DNA from: Trichobilharzia szidati
Taxonomy: Eukaryota > Platyhelminthes > Trematoda > Strigeidida > Schistosomatidae
NCBI GenBank assembly: GCA_944472155.2
Contig: OX235272.1
Coordinates: 94,432,020-94,496,019 of the forward strand
Reading direction: 5' to 3'
Length of the DNA stretch: 64,000 bases
Below are positions 52,713 to 63,755 of the stretch, piece by piece (within the stretch, counting starts at the first letter, position 1; every line of letters begins with the position of its first letter). The notes beneath the pieces were generated by a model. That model saw only the letters and a program-made list of their open reading frames with translations. It was not told where the DNA came from and did not search any database. The translations under genes were made by a program, and so were the position numbers.

Positions 52713-55700
52713 TTATAGTCAAAACATTGTTTAAACAAGGCCGTATGATAGCTCACAATGAGAGATCGTTTAAAGTTATTGTAGCTGGTGGTATTTCCCA
52801 CAGGTTCCAAATGGTAATATAACCTCTCAAGAACTGATTGGTAACCAGGAAGAGGTCTTGAGCACACAGACGAGATAATCTTAAAAGACAGACTGTAATG
52901 AAATGCAGTTTCTTGATCACCATATAAACAACTCGTTCTTGTAATGAAAAATGGTATAAGCAGACATGGTATGTCATCGCTCTATGATATGTTTATGTCA
53001 TACCAAATGAGAAGTCGGCTACTCATAATTAACACAGGAATTAATGCATTCCCTTAGTGGTGCAAGTTGCTACACATTTTGTCTGCACAACGAGTAGGTA
53101 GTAAAGAAAAGGGACAGATAGTCGAACAAGTATATCTGGAGGTCACAGTGTTACAAAACAGAAAAAATCAATCAAATAAGTTAGCAAAGACTGTACTCAA
53201 CAGGAACAAACATAAATGCATTTACTGCACTGTTACTGAATTCGAGCGGTACCACTGTCAGTTTATAATTTATTCTTCTGTGGTCACGTGCATCCATTTC
53301 AAGCGAACTACTCTTTCTTGGGAGGCTGATAGATACAGTCAGATATTAGTGTTATTATGTATTATTATGTATTACTCTAACCGTTCACTGCTTGCCCCCA
53401 AATTGACCCTATTTCTAATTACGCAACGCACTGAAGTAGACGATATGGAGGCATAAGTAACACAACCAAGCAACTTCAGGCTGCAGCAGTTTAAAATTTC
53501 ATCGTCTGTTTTAATTAAGAATCTAAACTTAGCGTTTAAATCACTCGTATAACGGTCCTGCTGAACACCGAATATGCTGCAAAGAAGTGATGGTTGAGTG
53601 GCGGAAACCTCCGGGACATCAGACTAAGGCAAAACTGACAAATCCTTGCTCCGAACAAGAATGCAATGACTAGGTGTTTACTCAATCAGGTTTTGAAACA
53701 GGTATTCTGAGACCTGATATGACTTAAAGATAGCATTTAATTTTAATGCTTGAGGAACGTTGTGACCGTGTGTAACTACAAACATATTGTTGGAATGACC
53801 TTTTTACTACTAAAGGATTTGAATGAACCCCACAACAGTAAATTGACTTAAAGTTAGTATGTGTGATTGGAATCATTCGTGCTTATCAGGAATAGCCACT
53901 GCTATCATACTTGTTCAGATTTGTGACGTATAATTTAAGTATATTAATGTCAATGGAAGCACACAATTTAAGCAAATATAAGTTTTCGGTAAATTGTCAT
54001 CATAATTCAGAATTGTATATTAACGTTGTAAGTTACAGATATCCGACACTATTGTGGTTAGTTAGATTAGTGAGTAATAATAATATAATCACACAAATGT
54101 TCGTGTAATCTACGTAAACGGTCATTGTAGAAGTATACAGGGATTACGTATATTTAAGGATAGGACAAATAAACTGTTGTCTCAAAAGAAGTAGATAATT
54201 AAGTGTTTAGCTTCATAATGAATTGTCAAACTTAGACTAAAATTTGCAGTTATAACTGAAAATGTTATCCTATGTGACTGGTAAAGAAAATTTTCTGGGA
54301 GGAAACGTGAAGGGATTGGAAAATTTTTTCTCTGAGCACGTAAATTAAGCTTACAAATTTTGATGGTAGGTGATTCACCTGTATCCAGAGAATTGAGGTG
54401 ATATCTTATATTTTGTAGTAAAAGCCGAATTCCTGTCTATCTACTGCTTTGTGGATACTAGATGTAGCAGCATAAAATTCCTAATAAACTTTGTCCTAAC
54501 CAAATTGGCCAATGCTAAAAAACGTTTGACCCATTGAGTCGTTCTGTCCATGTTACTGTCTTCACAAAATCAGTCGAATCTGTAGATGAGCATTAAAATA
54601 ACCAGGTTCGATAGTTTATCCTTCATTGGAACTATAATTACCAAAAATATAATTAGTCTTATGCACTGTTGAAAAGGACTGATTTTCCAAGTTTCGAATG
54701 CATTAATTTGGCAACCACATCTCTTATTTAGAGTAAATGATTTCAAAAAGGGAGGTTTCTATCTGAGCTTATTCCTTTGCAATTTGTTTGATGTATAGCA
54801 CATACAATTCTATCTCACTAGATGATGGTGACAATGAATTGTTGCATGAAAACTGTGAACAATGCCGTAAGTGTATCTGACCTACATTTTGGTGCAATCA
54901 AATTTGAGATAATACTAAATTAGTGTACATTAACACATAAAAAGGGAACAAACCAAATAAACAGTTAACTATCTCACTTTCTGCATCGTATTCATAAACT
55001 CTGTCAACTGATTACCAAGGGAACTGTAGTAGGGATAAAAGTACCCATTTCGCTGTTTATTTGTATACTTTATCTGTGGTAACAAAAAAGTGAAATTTCT
55101 CCCTGAAGGATAAATGTACTGCACAAAAGTTTGTTGCGTCACAATTTACGGATGTAGTATCCATGCAAAAGGTGGCTGTCATCATTCCTAGTATTGATCG
55201 ATTTAGAAATGTTGACCTTGGGTGTAAGGTGTTAAACAGAGAGAGCAAGTTATTCAATATCTCTAAGTATTCATTAACTGAAGCGGTTGGAACATTTATT
55301 ATGCATATTGGTCCATTATGTATACTGGCAAATAATACAGGCTGAACAGCAACTGGTTCCGAAGAAAGTTTATAGTTTTAAATGCCAGAAGTTAACCAAC
55401 TGGAATCCGTGGGTTGACCTCTCTTCTTGTTAACATTGATCACTAAGGCGTAAGTGTAACATATTCCCTTCATGACTTGAAACTGCTTTATTGAATTAAT
55501 ACGTGTCACCGGTCAATAAAGTCGAATTTCAGATTAAATCGTATGGATATTTTCAGATTGTCCTGTTGGATGTCTATAATACTAACAAGCAACTTCTAGA
55601 GATTGCTTGCAACACAAGTGCAAGTCGACTACAGTAGCGTAGGCGTTTTAAATTGTGATCACCGGAATTTTAAATGCCCTGTTCGCTTTTCACTTCGTAT

Positions 55701-55846
55701 TCTCTCACTTATCTCACGTTTTTTTGACTTAAGTTAACTTCCTGCGTACTTCTGTAAATTTAAGCATGTATAAGGAGTATTTTTATGCAAAGTTCTATTT
55801 TGTTTACGTATCTGTTTCTGTTAACAATCGTATGTGATTTTATCAG
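52713..55846. other. long stretch without recognised features
   Basis: A 129-codon plus frame at 53067-53456 (LQNRKNQSNKLAKTVLNRNK, KCIYCTVTEF) has no known domain and is probably chance. The end near 55660-55846 may hold the NEDD8 promoter and first non-coding exon, since a good donor follows. Confidence 0.35.
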
Positions 55847-56103
55847 GTGAGTTTAAATACGGTGTGATAGCAATTAGAAAACCACTAAGAACTAGTGAGT
55901 ATTGGAAAGCTGTTTCGTCTTAATGTGGGACTGTTCATCAGTGAGATGAGACGACTATTCTGTACTTTCTGGTTTTCAGTAGTTCTCCAATTGTTGTTAG
56001 CTCGTGATCGAACTTGAAACCCTGTAAGCCAACACTTAAAGATTTCATCCGTATAGGATAGAATATGATTCTATGTATATCTTTTGATCTTTATTACTTA
56101 TAG
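55847..56103 (+). other. predicted 5'-UTR intron of NEDD8
   Basis: A CAG|GTGAGT donor at 55844-55852 and a TTATTACTTATAG acceptor ending at 56103 bracket 257 bp just before the NEDD8 start codon. A minus-strand SINE B fragment lies inside. Inference from splice words only. Confidence 0.45.
55860..56035 (-). mobile_element. hammerhead SINE, family B, 3' part
   Basis: On the minus strand CACTGATGAACAGTCCCACATTAAGACGAAACAGC (split here: CTGATGA, GTC/GAC stem, GAAAC) lies at about 55904-55940, then the ACTACTGAAAACC tail. The box B head is absent. Confidence 0.65.
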
Positions 56104-56104
56104 T

Positions 56105-56341
56105 ATGTTGATCAAAGTGAAAACACTAACCGGTAAAGAAATCGAAATCGATATTGAACAAACAGACAAAGTTGAACGAATCAAAGAAAGAATTGAAGAG
56201 AAAGAAGGCATACCCCCACAGCAACAACGATTAATTTTCTCTGGTAAACAGATGAATGATGAAAAACTTGTTCAAGAGTATAAAATTCAAGGTGGTTCAG
56301 TAATCCACTTAGTGCTGTCACTACGTGGAGGCGTATACTAA
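56105..56341 (+). CDS. NEDD8: NEDD8, ubiquitin-like modifier (78 aa)
   Basis: Encodes [18 protein letters not shown] and continues collinear with NEDD8 through [20 protein letters not shown] to LSLRGG. NEDD8 is conjugated to cullins by UBA3-NAE1 and UBE2M, activating cullin-RING ubiquitin ligases. Residues typical of NEDD8 or of the ubiquitin fold are present: Glu31, Ile44, Lys48, Val70 and the diglycine at 75-76. The C-terminal tail after Gly76 is only Val-Tyr, shorter than the five-residue vertebrate tail, and would be removed by a NEDD8 protease. Position 72 is Ser where human has Ala and ubiquitin Arg. I start at 56105 because this Met aligns with NEDD8 residue 1; an upstream in-frame Met would lie before the predicted splice acceptor. 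No intron in the coding region. Confidence 0.95.
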   Translation: MLIKVKTLTGKEIEIDIEQTDKVERIKERIEEKEGIPPQQQRLIFSGKQMNDEKLVQEYKIQGGSVIHLVLSLRGGVY

Positions 56342-56962
56342 ACTCACTTGCGTGTATCGATTATTCCCTTGAAATAGGAAGACAATACTTTAGTGTTTTT
56401 ATTTGTATAGTAATGTGGATAAAAAATTATTATTGAAGACTTCTTACTTTATCTTTTATTCCATTCATGAATCTCTATTTTCGCGATTTCTTTTTTCGTC
56501 TGTAGTTGTTTCACCTCTTCTTCTGCCTGTTCACATTTGTAATCTTCACTCTTCATTTGTGTATATTTATAAGATCTTTCCAGATGTCTTATACTCATTA
56601 TTGTCCTTGAAACTGATCGTTTGAAAAAAACACCAAAATCGTCAGTATTTTTATCCTTCTTGTGTTTGTTTGTCTGTCTGTATGTATGTGCAGTGGTTCG
56701 TGATTAATCAAATAAGAAAAGAAAAGACATGAGTTTACCTGACTTTGGTTGTTTTTTCTGATATAGTTTATCATAGTCTTGAAAAGCGATTGCTGTATAT
56801 ATTGGTGTACATTTAGCTAAGAACTGAACGCGGTGGAGATGTGCTGCTATAAAGCTCTATGTTCCACTCGGAACTCATTCAAGGAATGAATATTAATAAT
56901 AATTTGAATACCGTTATTAGAAGATGAAGCTTATCTGAAAAATGTAATTTATATATATATGT
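56342..56962. other. NEDD8 3' flank
   Basis: AT-rich, no strong AATAAA within 250 bp of the stop. At 56790-56885 GCTCTATGTTCCACTCGGAA matches the tail of the SINE at 61905-62140. Otherwise nothing. Confidence 0.4.
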
Positions 56963-57143
56963 GAGTTGGTGGCACAGCGGTTAGGACGCTCGCCGACCAT
57001 GCACATAGTCCGAGGTTCGATCCCCTGCCGACGCACACCCGATATCTATGGTCGGCCTGCAAAATTTGGGCTACCGATATCACATGCTGAAAATTCCATA
57101 CTTGTACCAAAAATACTGTGTGGTTCCAAGCTATAACCAAAAT
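56963..57143 (+). mobile_element. tRNA-derived SINE, family A, full length
   Basis: Head GGTGGCACAGCGGTTAGGAC, box B GAGGTTCGATCCCC (57010-57023), body CGCACACCCGATATCTATGG, tail ATGCTGAAAATTCCATAC and an AATAAATAATAAATA end. Confidence 0.85.
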
Positions 57144-57159
57144 AAATAATAAATACATT

Positions 57160-57725
57160 TTGAACAATCTGATCACACTCACACACACGTAATTGTCAAG
57201 TCAGTTTGTGTGGAAAATAAGAGGCCAATTAAAATAAACAATACGATTAGAGATTTGAGAATAAGAAGGATGATAATTAACACTACTTTTGGTAATATAA
57301 TCAGATAAAGGTTACCAGGGTAGGTTAAGTGTACTGATAAATTGTATTTTGAATACAGAGACAGCTATCGCGTGAGCACATTCCAGTAAACACCCTGGAC
57401 TGTTTATAAATAATTTCGGAAGCTGTTTTGATACCATACTTGTGATTCGTACTAATTATGTGTCTTGCCATATCTCCTCTCACCCTTATGCGCCAATCGC
57501 GATTACTCCTTCCTATTTATGTGTGGCTGCGCACACGTAAATTGGTATATAGTATGGGATGTGACATAATCACACATGCAATGTTGAGGCTTGTAGTAGA
57601 GCACGTTTTTGGTTTTTTCTTGGTAACTATAAGCCGAGCTGCACAGTAAGTTTGGAGGATGACTGAATTTAGTGTGTCTTGAAATTCTACTAATTTCCCC
57701 ATTATAAGGTAATCTGATGAAGACA
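57160..57725 (-). pseudogene. Penelope-like element 3' fragment, strongly decayed
   Basis: Shares words with 21640-22265 (ACAATCTGATCACAC, ACACGTAAATTGGTATATAG, GGGATGTGACATAATC). On the minus strand traces of TIYQFTCA, the first strand of the GIY-YIG domain, and IIYK remain. Confidence 0.6.
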
Positions 57726-58477
57726 TCCTTCTTTGGTACGGAACTTACTGGCTTTTACAATGGTTTAAAAACTTCGAAGGATATACGTTTCGACGAGTGT
57801 ATCCGTCAATAATTTAACTCCTTCCTCTGTACAAATACCCTAATACCTCTTAGGTAAGTATTAAGTACTTAACGAAGTCTACTTGGAGAGAGCAGTATTC
57901 ACATTTTCATATTTTCTCTTCATTACAATGTAGAAGGGGCTTGTTTTGTGCAAACACATCACATTTTTCAGATAAACTCCGTCTTCTAATAACACTGTCC
58001 AAATTTATTGAAGGGACTCATTGTTTTAAATAATAATAATAATTTAAAATTGGATTTCATGAATAGTCCTCATCCACACATTAGTGAAAACAAAACACGT
58101 AGTTCAACGAAGAGTTTCTTTTCGGTGAATTCATTCACTCAGCTGTACAATCGCAATTATGTATAATTATTTTTATATGTGTGTACATTAACTTTGTCAG
58201 ACAAGAATAAAAATTAGTTTGGGTTATTGTTTACGTCATCAGCACATTTCAGAAATGTGATGAGTAATCAAAGTGTAACTAAGAGATGAAGATTAGTATG
58301 AGGGTAGTGATGATGAGTTGTCGATGCTAGTCAGTTCATAAAAAAAGTTGAACAAGTCTATTGTAGTTGCGTAACAAGATGAGTAAGTTAGTGAGTGAGT
58401 TTTGATTAGGAAGAACATAGAAACGAAGAAGAGCACAGAATCATTTAAGAACTGTGAAGAAATACAAGAGTTACAAG
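57726..58477. other. no gene seen
   Basis: Includes a minus-strand hairpin-like CGTCGAAACG context near 57785-57800. Otherwise AT-rich spacer. Confidence 0.35.
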
Positions 58478-58814
58478 TGTAACAACAGAAGACAAGGGCC
58501 AGGCAACAGATCGTTTATTAAGGAAATCAAGACATTTATAGATTTTCATGTACATTATTATAGATTATTGTTAGCAGACAAACACAGTCTTCTGATTGGT
58601 TGTTTCTCACTGAAAGTTAATCTTTCATCTCTTTGTGGCCGTTTATTGAAGTTCAGATTGTCTCTCTGCAAATTGTATTCGCCTACGCAAAGTCTGCTGT
58701 GGTTGGTTGTTGAATCAGTCTTTGTTCATATTTTTCTCACGACCAATATTGAGAACGTAAACATTGACGTAAATTACTGTCTACCAATTTGGCTAGCAGC
58801 CAGCTCTCACCACA
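58478..58814 (-). repeat. solo LTR, 337 bp, TSD CAAG
   Basis: TGTAACAACAGAAGAC...TCTCACCACA with the 4-bp direct repeat CAAG at 58474-58477 and 58815-58818. Full-length copy of the family at 2730-3073, opposite orientation. Confidence 0.9.
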
Positions 58815-58979
58815 CAAGGAGTTAGAAAAGCAGAGACACTACATCAAGTCAGTAGAAATCAACACGGTCGCTACCGTGATAGTATTAGTGGTTGGATGAT
58901 TTTCTTTTGTATACATAACTCTGGTTTTTCCAACTATCCGGTCAAATCTTGATCACAGTTCATATGAAATAACTAAGGC

Positions 58980-59590
58980 TTAAGTAATACAAAAGAGACG
59001 AAAGCATATTGCCTGTGATAGGTTATTCTTAACTCTGTAGATTACTTTGAAGTAGGCGTTTGTTAATATGGAATGGTTTGTGTTGACAAGGTGTTTCATG
59101 ATTGCATTCCTCATAGAGCCGTTACTACTTTTTTGCAGCCATGCGGGATAGTGTTCTCGAATCCTTTTGGACAGCATACGCGGTGAACGACCAATGCACC
59201 TGGTTACACCACAGTTACAGGTGAACTGATATATGCACATAGAAATGGTCAGATGCGGGACCATGTCCTTAAAGTTTCTGCACACCAATGGGCGATTGGA
59301 GAGCGCTACTCCTAGCGTTGGTGCGAAGAATGTTCTCAAAAACGCTGAAATTTTTTTAGCGATATAACACGCCAAGTCTCCCTTGAAATCCAGGTTCATG
59401 TAATGTTTCGTTCCTCTGGACTTTTGGTCTGGTTTCTTGTCGATAAATCTTGGTGGGTATTCATTTCGGATGGAGGTTTCTTTCAGAAGATCCAGTTCTG
59501 CTTCTAGGCTGTCAGGACTACAGAAACGTCAGATCCGAGGGGCAAGGGATTTAACTAGATTTCGTTTTCGTCCAACCGGCGATCAATTAG
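58980..59590 (-). pseudogene. Penelope-like element with GIY-YIG, minus piece
   Basis: The minus frame 59399-58980 reads MNLDFKGDLACYI, CIYQFTCNCGVTRCIGRSPRMLSKRIREH (nuclease; YIG reads CIG) and FKVIYRVKNNLSQ. Upstream, in the same direction to about 59590, come FCSPDSLEAELDLLKET and RNEYPPRFI from the linker. It is broken at the C-terminus. It lies head to head with the plus piece at 59640-59895. Confidence 0.8.
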
Positions 59591-59639
59591 CTACGACCCT
59601 TATCAATTGCTTCAAATATTTAACAACTGCCATCCAACA

Positions 59640-59895
59640 ATATAATTCATTATAGAAATGGAAAATGAGTTCAAAATCCCTCTTCCTGATGTGGAATTAA
59701 CAAGACGACCCAACGGAATCTTAAGAAGGTCAGTCCATAGAAAACCCACTTGGAACAGTCAACTAACACTTGGGTGCCCGTTGGACAAAAACGAAATATA
59801 GTTAAGTCCTTTGCCCTTTAGATCCGACGCATCTCTAGTCCTGACACCTTGGAAGCAGAACTGACCTGGAGGCTCCCACTGCTCGATTCTGATGA
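59640..59895 (+). pseudogene. Penelope-like element, plus piece upstream of the linker
   Basis: FKIPLPDVELTRRPNGILRRSVHRKPTWNSQLT is the post-motif-C region. It is followed, after a frameshift, by NIVKSFAL and SSPDTLEAELTW, which overlaps in content with the start of the minus piece. Confidence 0.78.
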
Positions 59896-60072
59896 GTCTC
59901 TTAACTTAAAGACTTAGCTCGTTGAATTCCCGTAATACTAAAGTTCGAACAGCATGATACAAATTGTTTTGCTGTTGAAGAAAGATTATTGGGTGGAAAA
60001 TAGAGAAAAGGGCCACAAAACGTTTCTGAACTCGAAATTAAGGGATTCGTTCATATATACCTAGCGCTTCCC

Positions 60073-60119
<47 letters not shown>
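60073..60119. repeat. (AT)n microsatellite
   Basis: About 22 dinucleotide units of AT. Confidence 0.95.
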
Positions 60120-60123
<4 letters not shown>

Positions 60124-61319
60124 AAAATTAAACCTTTTGTTTATCTACGTTTATTTCCGCGAATCACTTTTGAAAGCGTGATTCACAAGGATGCGAATGA
60201 TTTGTCAAAATAAAGTATTCACTAACCGATGATTCTACTCTCCTATGTCGATCGCCATTTAATCGGCACATACTTTAAATATCCGATGTTATTAGTTCCA
60301 TGGAAGCATTTGAAATGATAAACACATAAAAGTGGTCATAAATCCGTAAGTTGTTAGCTGTCCGTATCAAGTAAAAACTGGGAAATAGTAAATGTCGCTT
60401 AGTAGAGTAGAAAACAGTTTTAACAGACAGTGGACAGTACTTCACTCGCTGCATTCTCTCTAGAAATCAGATTCATAATTAGTAGTTATAGTACTGCCAT
60501 TGGGTCAGAGAGTGTCACTAATCAGTTGATTGACAATGATCTCAACAAACTGAAATCTACTAATCAAAGAGCGTAGATTATCTGGAGGTGCTCATGCCTC
60601 CGCCCGCGCGATCTGATATAGGCTTTTATCGACCGCCATTGAGTGAGGGGAGATTTGCTTTTTCAAAGTCAAGCAGTATGAAGAAAAGCTATTGGAGAAA
60701 TTTACAGATTTTTCTTCAAATCAGATTTTTTCAAGCTCTATAATATAAAGAATGGATGCACTTCTTTTCTACGGATGCGTATCCAGCTGTTGTAGCTGAC
60801 GTGCCATCCTAGTACTCCTCTGTTATTTCAACAGACTGCTTTCTCTACCCTTCATCATGAAACGCGTAGGGAGTGAAACACAAAACTAATCTTTTTTCAT
60901 ATGTGAAACGGATGAATAGTTCACAAATCGAACTGTTTTCAGAACAAATAAGAAGACTATAATCTACAACTGTATGACTTGACAGTAAAATCACCGAAAA
61001 TGAATGGTCTCTTGTCTGAGTAAATTTTTGCTATTCCCATCTACACAAAGTTGTCGTTTCAGCTTAATTTTTTCTCTGACCTATACTCTCCTAGTTGAGC
61101 TTCTAATCAAATATGTATCACGATTCTCAATTTGATTTGCAATACTCAAACACATTGGAACACACACGATACGTGTGTCTGATTCCGTTAAAGTTGTGCA
61201 ACCAAGACCACCACTAATATCTCACATAACAGACTTTGAACTAACCAGGTTGGTCAGACAATATCTGAGATAATGAAATTTGCTTCAACTATTTGAGACA
61301 ATTCATGAATTCTTTAATT
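60120..61319. other. no gene seen
   Basis: AT-rich spacer. No supportable gene. Confidence 0.4.
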
Positions 61320-61514
61320 CAATTTTAGATTTTCCCGTCGATTGATTGGACCGAAGTGCTCGGTCTCAGGTTGACATGTTGGCTCCTTGTACAGATGCTT
61401 CGACGATGTCTGGGCATGTAATTAGAAGTTGATTGGTGGATGGTGACTAGCAGTGGAATCCAGATAGGACGAAATGCGCATCCTGGATTCCACTGCTAGT
61501 CACCATCCACCAAT
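61320..61514 (+). mobile_element. SM-alpha-like SINE rearranged into a fold-back
   Basis: The 5' part (TTTTCCCGTCGATTGATTGG) matches 160-180. The 3' part has the hammerhead half ATAGGACGAAATGCGCATC and CTGGATTCCACTGCTAGTCA. Between them, instead of the usual tRNA-like body and CTGATGAG, lies the reverse complement of the 3' part. Confidence 0.6.
61432..61514 (+). ncRNA. 32-nt perfect inverted repeat around half a hammerhead
   Basis: Arms 61432-61463 and 61483-61514 are perfect reverse complements. The 19-nt loop holds GGAC, GAAA (61471-61474) and the self-complementary ATGCGCAT. The CTGATGA half of the core is missing, so it cannot cleave on its own. Confidence 0.65.
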
Positions 61515-61904
61515 TAAATTAATGAATTCATTCTGAACTACTTATAAGTAGGCTGACTATTTATATCGATAAAAGTGGGACTGATTAAAGATGTTTCATT
61601 TCCATTTGAGTCACAGCGCAATACACACCAGTAGAAGAAGGAATTATGAGGTGATGAATATCTTCAATAATAGAAGCCATGTTTACAGACATTATCGGTC
61701 TGATGATGCCTTCCGGAGAGTATATTCACAGTGTGAAAGAGGCATCATACGGTGACATAAAACCACCATCGTGTACAACTTAAACGGTGTAAACGACAAA
61801 TATAATAATTACAAGGGTGTAAACGAAAGTTTGTAGCTATTTGTATAGATTTTCTTACAGGCAAATTGTTTATTACACTTATCACCTGGAAGTTAACTTT
61901 CGTG

Positions 61905-62140
61905 TATCGGGAGTTCAAGAGTATAATGGTTACCAGGCATGCATGTGGTCTGGACTCGACTCCCAACTGGTGCACTCCTAAACCGCTCAGCTGGTAGTTA
62001 GCTTGGAAAATGGAGAAGGTTCAGCGTGAGAACAGCAAACTCACCTCGTAAAAGCAACATCATCGCGACTGGAACTTTAAAGCTGAAGCATGAAGACTTA
62101 TATGTTCCACTCGGAATGAAGAAAAGTTAGTTTTCATTGA
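61905..62140 (+). mobile_element. tRNA-derived SINE, family E
   Basis: Head GAGTTCAAGAGTATAATGG with box B-like GGACTCGACTCCC near 61951, then TGGTGCACTCCTAAACCGC and the tail ATATGTTCCACTCGGAATGA, shared with 56850-56880. Confidence 0.5.
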
Positions 62141-63239
62141 CTTTAGGAATAAATAAACAAATGCACGTTAGTTGGGAGGACAAAGACAGCTTTCCTCGAA
62201 GCTTTCCATCCGTATAGTTCTGCACCTCAAATTTTTTTCTTTCATTACATCAGCTAGCTAAACCAAGATTATTTCAGGGATTATCGCTATTCATTTCTCA
62301 GATGCGTACATTAAGAATGGTGCCAACATGAGGACAAATTGGTCTGACTTTTCGAAACATTAACAGGAAACAAGAAGGCAATGTGTACACTGGATTCCGA
62401 AGTATAAACACATGCTACCTCAAAAATACTAACATTCAATGCATGGGAATTTCCAGGCATCTGGTGTTTGACATAATTTTGCAATACAGAGACTGATAAA
62501 ATGAATTTATCAATTCAATTCAAGTAGTATAAATATCGTGTTGAATTTGAGAATGCATTTATGATGTACTTAATAGTACAATATGAGACTTTTGCAAAAA
62601 ACTCTTACGGCCTAAGTTATATCTAATTCCTAGTAATTTTTATTACTTCGGTAACTGTTTCCTTTCACACATTTTCATAAACTGATTGAATATACGGGAC
62701 CACAAAAATACTCAAAAGTTTGTGTAAGGAGGTATATTTATGCACACATATATATGTGTTCACTATCCTACCTTCAAGTCGACCTTGAGCATAGACACAC
62801 ATACACACACACCACACCATTTACACTATTGGCACTTTAAAAATCTCTGCGTATCTCTATCTGCCTGTCTATCCACCTATATTCTCATGTCTCAATATAT
62901 AGATACAAATTCTTCACTGTTATTGATGCGCGCATAGTATTGTTGTTGTTTTGTTGTTTTTTCTGGAAAAAGCAAAATGATTGTGCAGTTAGAGCCTATA
63001 TGAAATTCTTTTCAAAAAACAAAACAAAACGATAAAACAACTAATGCTACCACTCGAAATAAGGTCAAATTCAATATTATTGATTAGTTAGTTAACCAAC
63101 TCAGCTAACACAGTTTGAATTCTAAGCGCTAACAGAGAGAAAGACAGCAGAGAAGGAGGCTGAGAATTTCACACTATTGTGTAATGATTATTTGATTCTG
63201 TTAATTTTTTGTTGTTGTTGATATAATATGGTGATTTGA
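62141..63239. other. no gene seen
   Basis: AT-rich with CA-repeat words near 62790-62815 and TTG repeats near 62940. The 63150-63239 part may be promoter or 5' UTR of the exon that follows. Confidence 0.35.
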
Positions 63240-63332
63240 GTGAGATCAAGTGATATGATTACCTGGAATGGTAAACATGCTGACCATTACAGCAATCATT
63301 ATCATCATAATGATTATGAATATGCACACTAT

Positions 63333-63483
63333 ATGAAATTCAATCTGATTACAAGACCTTCAGTTCTCCTTATTTATATTGTATTACAATTATTAATCAT
63401 ATTCACTTCATCTGAATCTACTCAAACACATTTAAAATGGTTAATATATTCAAATCAGATTGTGGATACATTTTCTATAAAAG
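63333..63483 (+). CDS. probable first coding exon of a secreted or membrane protein
   Basis: Open frame from ATG 63333: MKFNLITRPSVLLIYIVLQL, a strongly hydrophobic signal peptide or anchor, then TSSESTQTHLKWLIYSNQIV and FSIK. It ends at a consensus donor AAAAG|GTAAGT (63484). Upstream in-frame Met codons would add a His/Tyr/Asn-rich leader (from 63240 or 63255) and hide the signal, so I prefer 63333. The rest of the gene lies outside the window to the right. Product not recognised. Confidence 0.5.
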
Positions 63484-63524
63484 GTAAGTTGTGATAGGAA
63501 TTTATTTTTTCTTCATTCCTTTTT

Positions 63525-63755
63525 CGTTTGGAGAGGGACACAGGGCTTCAAGCTTGAGTATCGAAGCTTCAACAGGGATAGTGTTGAATTTACAGGGTAC
63601 AGTTACTAGCCTCACTCCCAATCTTCCATCTTTGCTAGGTTTACTACTGGTTCGGGAATACGCCGGCCAGAATCCGAACCCCGAGTACATGCATGTCTGG
63701 AAAACATTCTGCCCCAAACCACCGACACATTTAGTCGATGGGAATATGGGATGAG
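63525..63755 (-). mobile_element. tRNA-derived SINE, family D
   Basis: On the minus strand TTTGGGGCAGAATGTTTTCC and box B GGGGTTCGGATTC (63670-63682) form a tRNA-like head. GTGAGGCTAGTAACTG and GAAGCCCTGTGTCCC follow. It lies in the predicted intron after the exon at 63333-63483. Confidence 0.6.

Noticed and set aside
53067..53456. 129-codon frame as a gene
   Set aside because: No domain, biased toward AT-rich codons and no splice or promoter support.
57764..57800. Hammerhead next to the Penelope fragment (minus strand GACG...CGTCGAAACG)
   Set aside because: The hairpin and GAAAC are there but the CUGANGA element is not.
60073..60119. AT repeat as an origin or cruciform
   Set aside because: Simple microsatellite; nothing around it supports a replication or regulatory role.
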